Source of the DNA: Hormiphora californensis
Lineage: Eukaryota > Ctenophora > Tentaculata > Cydippida > Pleurobrachiidae
Assembly: GCA_020137815.1 (NCBI GenBank)
Contig: CM035357.1
Location: 5,192,496 to 5,256,495, forward strand
Reading direction: 5' to 3'
Length of the DNA: 64,000 nt
The notes under the pieces are model-generated. The model ran no database searches, was not told where the DNA came from, and was given only the letters and a program-made list of their open reading frames with translations. How positions within the stretch are numbered: position 1 is the first letter of the stretch; the number at the start of each line of letters is the position of its first letter. This document shows, in pieces, positions 1 through 11,171 of the stretch. The position numbers were made by a program, and so were the translations under genes.

Positions 1-1020
1 TTTTCACTGAAAAAGATTCCCGAGAAATTTCGAAAAAAGTCATTTTTGAAGTTTGCGATGCTTTTATTCCATTTTTTTATTTAAAAGTCCATTTTAAAGT
101 TGCTTGCGGAGGCCCGTACACATGGTTACCACTTCGTGACATACTTCCCGGAAGTCTCATTGCACTCTGATCGTTTTTCGTTTCCTGTTGCTCTCGTTTC
201 TCTCAGTACAAACACCACATTTTGTCACCTGTTCTTCCTTTAACATTCAAAAATCACCACAGCCCTCCTTACTCCCAGTGGTCTCTACACAGTTAGATAA
301 TGCCCAATGTGTCCCTGATAAGCTTAGAAATGGTCATTTCACTGAAAAAGATTCCCGAAAATTTCGAAAAAAGTCATTTTTGAAGTTTGCGATGCATTTT
401 TATTTCCATTTATTTAAAAGTCCACTTTAAAGTTGCTGCGGAGGCCCCCGTACACATGGTTACCACTTCGTGACATACTTCCCGGAAGGTTCTCATTGCA
501 CTCTGATCGTTTCTCGTTTCCTGGTGCTCTCGTTCTCTCAGTACAAACACCACATTTTGTCACTGTTCTTCCTTTAACATTCAAAAACTCACCCACAGCC
601 CTCCTCCTACTCCCCAGTGGTCTCTACACAGCTTAGATAATGCCCAATGTGCCCTGATAAGCTTAGAAATGGCTCATTTCACTGAAAAAGATTCCGAAAA
701 ATTTCGAAAAAGTCATTTTTTGAAGTTTGCGATGCATTTTATTTCCATTTTATTTAAAGTCCACTTTTAAAGTTGCTTGCGGAGGCCCGTACACATGGTT
801 ACCCTTCGTGACATACTTCCCGGAAGTCTCATTGCACTCTGATCGTTTCTCGTTTCCTGTTGCTCTCGTTCTCTCAGTACAAACACCACATTTTGTCACC
901 TGTTTCTTCCTTTAACATTCAAAAATCACCCACAGCCCTCCTCCATCCCCAGTGGTCTCTACACAGCTTAGATAATGCCCAATGGTGTCCCTGATAAGCT
1001 TAGAAATGGCCCATTTTCTA
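1..1020. repeat. Satellite-like tandem repeat, ~338-bp unit, about 3 copies
   Basis: Three head-to-tail copies of a unit of about 335-341 bp. The landmark CACTGAAAAAGATTCC recurs near 6, 339 and 680, and a decayed version ends the array near 1020. Each unit also contains the phrase GGTTACCACTTCGTGACATA. Copies differ mainly by single-base indels in homopolymers. Open frames of 60-80 codons inside the array recur from copy to copy and are shadows of the repeat. The array runs off the left edge, so its full length is unknown. Confidence 0.85.
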
Positions 1021-2990
1021 CTGAAAAGGTAACCGAAAAATCCCACCCGCCCCCCCCCAGCCACCCCCTAAAATAGAGGCGTTTACTAAACAGCCCACTA
1101 CAGCGACAATCCTGTGTTTTGGTGCACTAAGGTCGCTTATCGCTGTAACAATTATCAATGATCCTATCTATGTTATCCGATTGTCTCTAGAACATATCAC
1201 ACTCTACATTGTACTGTCCTATGCCTTATTTGTGTTTGATGTCTTTTAATCTTAATCTCTACTGAAAATGGACACACTTCACATCTCATCACCAATTACG
1301 TCACGGTACCCATCAATCCATCAAGGTCGTAAGTTTGTCAGTCCGTTGTTATGTACAGTTGTATCCAAATTATGATCGTAGCCATTGAGAGATTTCTATT
1401 CTTATTCAGTTAGATCTTTAGCTAGCGCTGTTGACAGACCGTACTCACAATGGAAAACGTTACCTTGATCCAGACCAAGTCCAAGACTTGCTACCTTGTT
1501 CCAAAATCATTCAAGACTACCACAAAGGCAAAACGTTACCTTGTTCCAGACAACAAAACTCAAGACACTCAAGGCAAATCGTTACCTCTGTTCCAGGACT
1601 AAACTAAACTCAAGACACTCTAAGGCAAAACGTTACCCGTGTCCAGACCTAAAACTAAAATCAAGACATCTCAAGGCAACAACAATGTACCAGCTCCAGC
1701 TAATATAAACCTTAGGAATTTGATTTAGGCCAGGAGTAGTGTGATACCCCTGTCGACGTCGTGGCGGCTCACGCCGCTCGGGCGTCGACAGTGGTTGACC
1801 ACGGTCTTCCTGGAGGTCTGAAGTAAACATGCTTCGCATAAAACTGATTGGTGGGTGGCCTTGCACGGCGGAGGGGTGGACGTGCTGGGGCGCCTAATAA
1901 GCGTGCTCGGTGCGGCCGCCGCTACTTTCGGGCAGGTCACTCGCCAGACGCAGCAAGTACAAACAAACAAACAAACATACATATTTGTCGCAGGGTGCGC
2001 AAAACACAGTCTAGCTAGGCAACATATTTGACTCGTGATGCTTCTGGTCCCAAAATCTCCTTTGGGACCTGAATTCGATCCAGATTTTTACCGCTGTATT
2101 GATTTACCTTGTGCAGAGTTTTTTAGTGTACCCTGAAACCACTCCACACATGTTGGTTAGGAATCGTTCCTTGCTGCTCCGACCTCAGTGTTCAAAACTT
2201 CCCGATCACTTCCATCAGTCCCGTCCGGCGGGGAGCAGTCCAACTTGCTGGTACCCGTTTTGAATAACCTTTCGTACTGTTGTTGGGAGACCTGCATACG
2301 GGGGGGGAAAGGAGTCTTATTCAGGAAAATTGAGAAAACAAAGTTAATTCCGTTCAAAATTGACTGAAAAATGATCTATCACTGTTCCGAAGTGATCTCA
2401 AATAGAAAAAACGCTAGAGCTGCTAGAAAAATGTGTTGATTTCCACGCTATGTAACATCTATTTGTGGGGCAAAGAGGAAATGTGCGATTTCGACGATGA
2501 AATTAACTTTATGTCTTGCCGTTCATATATCTGATTCAATCAATTGCTCCTTATCATCTCTCCAGCTGTTAATGTCCGAAACGGGTGGGGGACGCGCGCT
2601 AGAGCTCACAGGAAAATGTCAAGGTTTTAGTTGATCACCATTTTTCTCGTGTGAGATAAAAGATGAGTGTAACACACAGGCTCGTTCCCAACTTTAATGT
2701 ACAGTCACGGAGAATTATTCACGTTCCCTCACGTTTATAATGTTTTTGTTGTTCCAAACCATTATGTGCAACACAAACTGACAGGAATCTAAGTTAGCAC
2801 TTTGCCATGTTACGCCAGTTTGTCGTTCGCTGATAGCTTCACACATCGGGCGGAAGAGTCCGACACATGGGAATCATTGTCAATTGCACTATTGCTTTTA
2901 AAGATCTAATTTCACTACATCCTCTATGTTTCTTATCTACTACTTAATAACAGCCACACAAGAGGGACCCATATTTCAACATTGATTTTT
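1021..2990. other. Intergenic, no gene seen, one degenerate tandem repeat
   Basis: No exon with supportable splice sites was found on either strand. A degenerate tandem repeat of roughly 50-60 bp lies at about 1450-1685, built around CGTTACCTTGTTCCAGAC and CAAGACACTCAAGGCAAA. A GC-rich patch with several CpG and GTCGAC sites lies at 1745-1930. Confidence 0.6.
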
Positions 2991-2999
2991 GTTGTTTTA

Positions 3000-4310
3000 T
3001 TCTCTGTCTCTCACAGCACAAACAGCCGCAGGGATCACTCGCATACGGGATGCCCTCAGCAGTCCCCCAAAAGCTCTTCGTCCCTTTACCGGAGTATTCA
3101 TAAAGTACCATGCGACAACACCTACCCCAGAAAGTCTGATCTTCCGGGAAAAACCTGAAGGAAGATAGTGGGAGGGAAAACAAAGTGTAATACGTGGACC
3201 ACTCGGATGCGTGAACATATTTGGACATGGACAGGGAGAGGCGCACAAAGTATCTTGGATCTTCAACATGACCACGGCGAGGATCTCACAGTGGTGCAGG
3301 AACAAGTGAGGAGCCTGTCAGCTTGGTGGGCGTTTCCTAGCGGGAAGAAGATGGGGAAGGAAGGCAAGTGGAACTGGAGTTAAATGATTCAGGACGCTTG
3401 TGAATCCTGTTATACTTCCGGAGCCGTCGGAGGTCACTGGAGATTAAAGATGCCATCAGGGACTGGAAAAAGGAAGGACGTTTGCGGAGAAGAGATTGGA
3501 TGTGTCTACAGAGGGATGGTTTGTGGAGGGTTGGTCTGAGCATGTGGACTACATCCGCAAAGAGAGGGTCGACTAGCGCCGAGAGGGACCAGAAAGTACA
3601 GGCCCATTCGTTGGGCAGTGCGGAAGCAAGTACACGAGAATGCACCAATGGCCTATTGCATCCAAAATCAACTGGTATACCGGATATACGGGCTCAGAGC
3701 GAAAGGAAGGGCGATTTAACGCCCTATCCCAAGGCTCTGTGGTTGTTGCGTTTTCATGGTGACGTGACTGACTACTTGCGCTTCTACCAAAGGGGAGATA
3801 GCTGACAAAACATTAACACATGGGGGACAGCACTGCCAAACCCGCGTACACGCTGTGTCGGCTATCACCCGGACCCCATGATAATCAAAAACAGCTGGGG
3901 ATCCGACATGGGGTATGTCTGGGATACTTTGAAAACGCGAGAGGAACGGATGGACTCGTGTGAGTATTTCAGGTGGGGGTCATGGCTAACTGGAAGAGCA
4001 TACGGGGTTGTGAATAGGACCACTGATTACCCAAACCTACTGATGGATGGATTGGGTGTGGGATGAACACGATGGATGTCCCTGTGGCCACTGTGAGGGT
4101 GGCGTGGAAACTGCAGGCGATGTCCCACATGTGCCGTAAAATCCCGCCGCAAATATAGGAGTCTGACAAGGTTTGTCTGTGCTTGGAGGATGCTTGCCTG
4201 TGCTGACTGAGGCGGAACAAACGTAAGGATGACCAGTTACCACAGGAAACTGGACCAACCAAGACCCACACGCAGAGCTAGCCTGGCCACAGTGGGGTCC
4301 GTACCAAGGG
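3000..4310 (+). pseudogene. Coding-like debris, possibly a decayed retroelement
   Basis: This stretch has coding-like composition but is broken by stops and frame changes in all frames. Near 4053-4130 the plus strand reads WDEHDGCPCGHC, then ETAGDVPHV. This C-x-C-x2-C...H arrangement resembles the Cys/His patch found after the reverse transcriptase in some non-LTR retrotransposons. No reverse transcriptase or endonuclease motif could be recognised, so the assignment is weak. A decayed host gene or unreliable sequence is equally possible. Confidence 0.25.
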
Positions 4311-4383
4311 CAGACCGACCAACGAAGAGCAAAAGAAGAAAATGAAGCAACCTCCCACACATACCACCTCAATACCACTCACA

Positions 4384-4800
4384 CAACTTCATACTTACCC
4401 CCACCCCCCCCCCACCCATCGCCCACCATACCAACGCCTTCCACACCCCCACCACACCCACTTGTCCCCCACACCTCACTAGTTCTTCTATCTCCTAATA
4501 ATACTAGCTCCCCAACTTTTATCACCTTCTATCACCCAACCAATACCCCAACGCTGCCCCCACCCTCCCCCCTACCCTAACCCCTCCCCCCCCCCTCCCC
4601 AACCCTTCTCCCCCCATCCCCTATCACCTCACCACACCCCCACCCCCCACCGTCCACTCTCTCCCCCCCACCCCCTCCCATCCCCCCAACTCCCTCCCAC
4701 ACACCCCTCTCCCACTAAACCATACACCCCTCTCCCCCCCCTCGCTCCATACCCCCATACCAACAATTAACCCTCCCCATAACCCCACACTCACCCCACT
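4384..4800. repeat. C-rich low-complexity tract
   Basis: About 420 bp of almost pure C/A/T on the plus strand, dominated by CCCCACC and CCCCTCC runs with almost no G. It has no coding potential. It could be a true low-complexity tract or a poorly called stretch. Confidence 0.7.
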
Positions 4801-6340
4801 AATTGATATGGGCATAACACATTAAAATGCGATATGTGGGTGTTAGACAAGTCTGTATAAAATATCAGAATTACCATTCGTCGGATGCGGGCCCAGTTTT
4901 GATTTTCAGTCTCCCGTCATCCTCAAAGGGGGTCTCCTCAGCCAGGAGGCGTGATTAACATTAGCTATCCTCCGTCTAGCTACCCTGCTACGGTTCTCAC
5001 CCACTTCCTAACATTGGGATCAGGGAGGTAGTGGAGGGGGGTTTGCTAGGTGACTTTTATTCAGCATTTTCACCATTGATGACCCCCCCCCCCTAGGATA
5101 ACGATTATGATATGTGATGTGACTGGTTGTAAAAAAATTGGGAAACTAAATATATTGGGAATTTGTTGGGATGTATATTAAACACCTTGACCCATGCATT
5201 TTCAAGATGAGGAGCAAATCTGTCGATGCTACAGAAATCTCGACCACATCGGACATCAAGTCTCATGACTTGACCTGAAAATCAAGAAGGTTTTAGTTCT
5301 AACAAACTGCAACACCACAGTTCCCTTGCAGGGGAGGGGCGTATATAAATCTCTTACAGGAGATTGATTGAATAGGTTTTGACTGCTATAGGTAAAATAT
5401 TGCTACCTCTTTGGCTGGCCAAAGATTGTCCATTCCCTGCTAGTTTCACTAGCGGACTCTCATCTCTCCGGTCTTCCAACTCATTGGAAATACCCCAACA
5501 CTTGCCCTGCAGATAAACAGAGAGTTAGCTGGCTCTAGGTTGGTCCAATTATAATAACCCTACTTAAAAAAAACAAAGGCTGATCAAAAGAAAAGAAAAA
5601 AAGAAGGCTGACTGGCTAGCTACAAATGTGGAGTGTCTGGTTGCCAGTGACCCATATTGTGTGTTGAAAACACACAGTGGTCGTTAAACTGCGTAGAAGA
5701 CCGGTCGTCAGCTCATCAATCAAAACTATCGTAGTTTTAGAAGTATTATATCACTTATCCATGCAGAAGAGGAAGGATTTTGATTGACTGTAGATCTTAA
5801 TATAATTGGGGAAATGGTCAAAGCTTAAGCATAAAATCAATATCAACGATGGAGATAAAATTTCAATCACTGCAAAGTCGAGAGAGTAGCCACAAAAGAA
5901 TAGGTATCGGAGCTGCTCACAAACATTTTCGCAGCTACCAAAATTCATTTACGAGTGACCCAAACAAGTGAGGCGGGCAATAATGTGAGTGACCCCAGAG
6001 AATGCCAACACCAAACATTAGTCAATCGAGAACGTATTATTCAACATTGTATACTTAATATGTTTTAAAAAGCATAATTTGAATATACGGACACACTCAT
6101 CATGCTAATGATTTGAGTAGTTAACTATTAATTAATGCATGGTAGGATTGACGGTAATACAATGTTATCAACTGTCAAACCAATACATGCCACAATCATT
6201 CCTTCAAAGCTATTCTCTAACTCAAAAGTCTAACAACTCGTCTCTTCTCACCACTTATACATGTCTTCAAGGAGTAGAACACGTTTGACATTTATCGCTT
6301 TATCTATCGCTTCCAGTTCTAAACCTATCATCTAATATCT
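4801..6340. other. Intergenic, no gene seen
   Basis: AT-rich unique-looking sequence with no exon, RNA gene or clear repeat that I can support on either strand. Confidence 0.5.
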
Positions 6341-6438
6341 TATATATCTACCCCTTTCTCTCCCTTTCTTTCTCTCTCTCCAATATCTCAAATAGCACGG
6401 ACGGTATAATGGCTAAAGATAGAGTACCCGTGCAAGCA

Positions 6439-6478
<40 letters not shown>

Positions 6479-6737
6479 GGAGAGCAGTGGTAATGGCAAT
6501 GTATGCAGCAGCAAGCAGAAACAGTATCTCAGACAGCCAGAAGCCCCAAAATTCCCTGACCCGCGCGCAGAGGATTGAGAGTGAGTATTCGCGCGTTCCG
6601 TACATCACTTCATGATGTCAGATTTCCGATCAGTTTCTGTTTATTACTGGTTCGTATTCAAACTTCAAAGTTTATACTCTGATTTTAAATAACTGTCGTT
6701 TTTTAGAGTTTTCAAATTTCTTTAAATGACCATAAGT

Positions 6738-6840
6738 CCGGTTCCTGATGAGATAGAGACTTGAAATTTGGAGGTTACGAAGATCTTGCTAAGTTCTTCC
6801 GAACCTCCAAATTTCAAGTCGCTATCTTATCAGGAACCGG
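6738..6840. repeat. Short inverted repeat (MITE-like)
   Basis: Two arms of about 40 bp face each other around a short loop. The left arm begins CCGGTTCCTGATGAGATAG and the right arm ends with its near-exact complement at 6840. The core GAGATAGAGACTTGAAATTT recurs in a second inverted repeat near 31096-31165, and GATGAGATAGAGACTTAATT occurs inside the large palindrome at 57 kb. This suggests a dispersed family. No target duplication was clear. Confidence 0.7.
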
Positions 6841-7399
6841 AGATATGACAAATTTTGTTATTTCAGGGGGGTGACAGTTTCAAAAAATCCGACTTTAGTT
6901 GGGACTAAGATAACAGGTTTCTTTAATCAAATAATATATGAGTAACTACAAATATTCTACCCAGATATTTGAAGAGCGTGCAACAAGAAAAAAACTGTAT
7001 CAGTATGAACAGTAAAAACTGCGACGAACTCTGTCAAGAACCGCAAAATTGGTTTGGCGCCACCGTATGACGTCAGATAAATTAAAAGGGAGGGCCAACA
7101 TGCGGAACAAAGTGTAAAAACATAGCTTGCACTAAAATTATTAAAACGGGCGGGGCAAGACTACCCGCACATTAATTAGGGAGAGGGGTGTCATCAGTGA
7201 AAATAGTAGCTGACACGAAGTTTTCAGCTCGCTGATGCAGAGTTCAACCCTATCTCTGGCCTACACTAATTAATAAGATACAATGAGCTTGGGAGCAGGT
7301 AAGACATGATAAATCTTTAGAGCAGGATATACAAGACAAAAGTGAAATACTTTTGCCTTGCTGGACCCACCGCCTCAACAAGGCAGCATGTATGAATTA

Positions 7400-7496
7400 C
7401 AGTCGGACCCCCATTTACCGGGATGCTCGGGGGAAAGGGTTTTACCGGGAAAACAGGATTCCCGGTATATCGGGGCCGGTAAATCGGGGTCCGATG
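7400..7496. mobile_element. Pogo/Tigger-like MITE, copy 1
   Basis: It begins CAGTCGGACCCCCATTTAC immediately after a TA and ends in the complementary GGGGTCCGATG followed by TA. CAGTCG-type termini with TA target duplication are typical of pogo/Tigger elements. Four related copies lie at 25441, 53492, 55513 and 59277. It is too short to encode a transposase, so it is non-autonomous. Confidence 0.65.
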
Positions 7497-7604
7497 TAGT
7501 AGTACAAGTATAACAGTAGTACATATGTACTTCGTAGCAAAGAAGGTTCAATAAAAAGGGCGAAAAAGTTAATTACTGGAGGCTAATTTCTTGGAAACCT
7601 GAAA

Positions 7605-7607
<3 letters not shown>

Positions 7608-7697
<90 letters not shown>
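7608..7697. repeat. (GA)n microsatellite
   Basis: About 90 bp of nearly perfect GA dinucleotide on the plus strand, with a single interruption near 7680. A shorter GA run lies at 6442-6472. Confidence 0.95.
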
Positions 7698-8433
7698 ATG
7701 TGAAATAACAAACACGACAAGGAACAATTTTAATTAGCACTTACCAAATGGGGAGATACATGGAGAGGAAAAAGAAAGAGGGATGGTGATTGCATTTAGG
7801 TCGGTAATATTTTCATTTTTAGGGTTCAGGGAATGTACACTCGCTCTATTCTCATTCATTAGTTGTGAGTTGCAGATCGATGACTACATCATCGATCTCA
7901 TCCCAATTTCGTCGGCATATACAGGGCATTACTCATTAGACCCCTATTATACCCCGCCCTCCCCGTCGGCAGGGAGGGGGGTGACTCTACTAAGATACAC
8001 TCGCTCAATTCTTATTCCGTCACCCGCATTAGATGAGAGTTTTTTCGCAACTTCTCCGTGCCCCTGGTTTCACTGGGGCGGAGTGTTCTTGTAAGACTAA
8101 GAACTCCCGGTGCTTTGAGTTGCAGATCGATGAAACACTACAAAGGTAACAAAGGTCATCAGAAATTAGATGCATGTAAGTGTTGTAATAGGTTACTTGA
8201 GCTGTCGGGCTTGATGAGGCTGTAACAGGGGTTGTAACATTGTTTAGTTACTAAAGTCCTTACTACTACCAACTGAGAAGACTACCAATTAGCATCTACA
8301 TGATCTGAAAGGCCCCATCTGAAATCAGAAACGGTTTCACGAAAACAGTCTACCTATTTAACAGAAAGTATAAACATCAACTACCAACGTCCAACATCAG
8401 TTTACTACAATTTTGATAAATCCTTTTTGATAA

Positions 8434-9824
8434 ATGCCGCTTGCCTGGAAAGAATTTGTTTTAGCAAAGCCACTCGACCCAGCCGCATCTTCAGTAACAT
8501 TTGCTGACGTTGTCGGACATTATCTCCACATCACTCGGTCTGTTGCAAACCAAAACAAGTCTAGTTTTGTTCCACAAGTGGTAGATGATTTGCTGAGATT
8601 GTACGACCCAGATGTTCTTTCATGGCCAGCCAAAGCTCAGGGATCAAGGCGGAGCTTACTACTCGGGTATGCTCAATTAAAGATCTGCAAGTCTGCGATT
8701 TCGATGAAATCTTTTCATGGCTATATTATGTAGTTCTTATTGTAGATATTATTGTTTTGTATAATTAATTCGTTTTCGTTTCAGAAAGATTAAGGATATT
8801 CTAGAGAAGATAAAGAAAATAACACCATCGACCAAAGTAACTGTAATAGCCAGTTTTAAAGAGAAGCTATGTTCTAATTTTCCCATGCGTCCTGCGACAA
8901 AAACATCATTACAAAAGATTTCGATTGATCAGGTTTGTGTATTATATTCAAACTTTCATCAACTACAACGTAAAACTATTTATTGGGATGCTTATTGTAT
9001 TGGGGAAATGAGCCATTCGAATTAAATTATTCTGTGGTGGTAATGCCACAGCCCATAAGCCACCGTGTTTAGCTTACTAAAATTAATTATCTCCGGTTTA
9101 TACTAGAAATAGAATAACTAGATTTTACCAGATACTTACTTACTCGTTTCTTATTTCTGGCAATAGGTAGGATCATGTATGAACCTTGTCTAATAACATG
9201 TCATCCCAGCAGATTTGTATTGATGCCGATACTGATAGTTTACCGTTTACAAGCTCTGGTTTTGTTGAACCCATGCGACCGAGAGAAAGGCCTAGCTACA
9301 TTCCACAAGAGGTAATTCACTCCAGTGACAGTGTAATTCTCTCTATCCATATTTTTATCCATCTCTTTCTTTCTCTCTCTTTGTTTCACTGTCAGTCTTT
9401 CTTTCTCAACGTGTTGTCTTCGTTTTGTATGTCATGTTGAAGAGGGCTCGAGTGAGTAGCGGCACTGATATCCAGGTTTAGTTAGGAATGACCGATACTG
9501 TTTGTATGACCATTCTTGTTTCCGTTTAGCTGAACTGTAACCCTGTTTCAGGACGATTCTCAATCTCAAGAATCTCAAGTTGACTCAGAATCTCGTGACG
9601 CCACCTTTCAACCCGATTCTCGAGACGCAGATTCCTCGCAGGAATCCTTAGTGGACGGATCTGATAGAAGCAAGGGAACAATCGTTGTCAGTGATTTCCT
9701 AAAACTCGATTTTGCTGGGCTGGGAAGTGGAGATGTAGATGTGTGTAGCCACTCCGAGAGAGTCAAGAGACCATTAAAAACAACTCATCAAGTTGCAAAG
9801 AAAAGAAAAAGGGAGACGCAGTAA
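8434..9824 (+). CDS. Unidentified small four-exon protein with a basic C-terminus
   Basis: Four exons join in consistent phase to about 250 residues: 8434-8666, 8785-8932, 9213-9311 and 9552-9824. All introns are GT-AG with pyrimidine-rich acceptors. The start is the first ATG of the open frame, preceded by AT-rich sequence, and an AATAAA lies 62 bp after the stop. Exons 1-2 look like a helical globular N-terminus. Exon 4 is low complexity, rich in S, Q, D and E with repeats of DSESRDA/DSRDADS, then KGTIVVSDFLKLDF, and ends in a cluster AKKRKRETQ that looks like a nuclear localisation signal. I do not recognise the family. A nuclear adaptor is a guess from composition only. The gene converges on PRIM1, whose coding end lies 1.3 kb away. 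Confidence 0.7.
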
Positions 9825-9885
9825 GACTGTTCAGTATTAACGCTATATTATGATGTTTTTTAGATAAATGAGAAATGTGTCTAAA

Positions 9886-9891
9886 AATAAA
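9886..9891 (+). terminator. Polyadenylation signal AATAAA
   Basis: Canonical AATAAA hexamer 62 bp downstream of the stop codon of the unidentified gene on the same strand. Confidence 0.6.
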
Positions 9892-10261
9892 ACCATCTCT
9901 GTTTATATGACTGACAGCTATTTAAATCATTATCATTTGTTCCCTTACACACGTACATTCTTTTTCTTTTATTAAGGACACATTTGAACAATGGATTCAT
10001 TGGAATGAACAGCGTCCTCTCGATTAAAGCAAGCTACAGCGCTTGCGGGGTAAAAACTATAGGACACACGTCATCGTAATCATCACTGCGCTGGCAGGCG
10101 CAAAAGTCACCATCCCCCTGCTTGATGCTTCAGCCGTTCATACCATTGAAAACTCATTTACAATAGAAAAACCGGCAGCAAATGGCGTTTTCACGCCTTT
10201 AGAGGTTGATACTCCATTCTTAAACCCACAATCCACACATCAGATGCCAAAACAATAGGGA

Positions 10262-10588
10262 CTGACGGTGTATAAGGTCCAAATGAGGCACGGAGGTATT
10301 CTGAATCAACTTTTCAAGACGAATCCAACGCAACCGGAATTAGCTTTCTATCTTATCGGGATCAGGAAGGTGTGGTTCATTTTTTTCATTTTTGTCCGCG
10401 AGAGCCAATCAGAGGGCTGGATTTCGAAATTCTGGCCTCTGATTGGCTCGCGTGGCAAAAATGACTAAAAATGAGTGTGAGTGAACCGAACCTTCCCGAT
10501 AAGATAGAAAGCTAATTCCGGTTGGATTTGTCTTGAAAAGCTGATTCAGAAAAGCTCCGTGCCTCATTTGGACCTTATACACCGTCAG
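10262..10588. mobile_element. Inverted-repeat (MITE-like) element, 327 bp
   Basis: The left end CTGACGGTGTATAAGGTCC is the exact complement of the right end. Long imperfect arms extend inward through GAATTAGCTTTCTATCTTAT, and a second inner palindrome around GAGCCAATCAGAGG closes the middle. The whole element is one imperfect hairpin without a coding frame. No target duplication was recognised. Confidence 0.75.
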
Positions 10589-11171
10589 ACACTACAAAAC
10601 AAACGTCCACGATTACGGATTAGGCACAAAAAGTTTTTCACTTTTTTCAGCCAAAAATCGGGACTTAAAAAACGCGCCTGAGCTGCGAATTTTGGAAAAT
10701 AAGCCGCGCCGCGCGTAGTGTTGCAGTTTTAAAGCAAAAAGTACGCGTGCAGCCAAATGCTTCCACAAATAACTTCCCATAAAGCAAGCGACTCAAAGTA
10801 ATCACACATTTTCTTGTCGTCCGATTTTACCGTGTGAACCAAGTAACGATTGACTGATATAACGGGCTAACAAATAAATAATGAAAACAATACAAACATT
10901 AAAATAGGATAAAATAATTAAAAATGATCCACCTTCATCAATGGTCGTCACTCAGTCCAATGATTTTTATTTTCAGTTGTCCTAAAGCTACCATACTCCA
11001 TAACAATCGTACAATATTCTCAACTGTCCATCACTTTTCACAAGACAACCATGGCACTTTTTTTAATTGCTAAGTTCATCAGTTCATATTGGTAACCAGG
11101 CCATGGTAGCACCCCTTGGTAACTATGGTAACCAGGCCATGGTAACACCTCTTGGTAACCATGGTAACCCA
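10589..11171. other. Convergent intergenic region
   Basis: This lies between the plus-strand unidentified gene and the 3' end of PRIM1. No gene is seen. A short tandem repeat around CCATGGTAACACCTCTTGGT (about 11093-11168) directly follows the PRIM1 stop codon and probably lies in its 3' UTR. Confidence 0.5.

Noticed and set aside
6348-6608. Minus-strand open frame with a hydrophobic stretch and (LS)n run
   Set aside because: The hydrophobic run is partly a GA microsatellite translated. No exon boundaries or family similarity.
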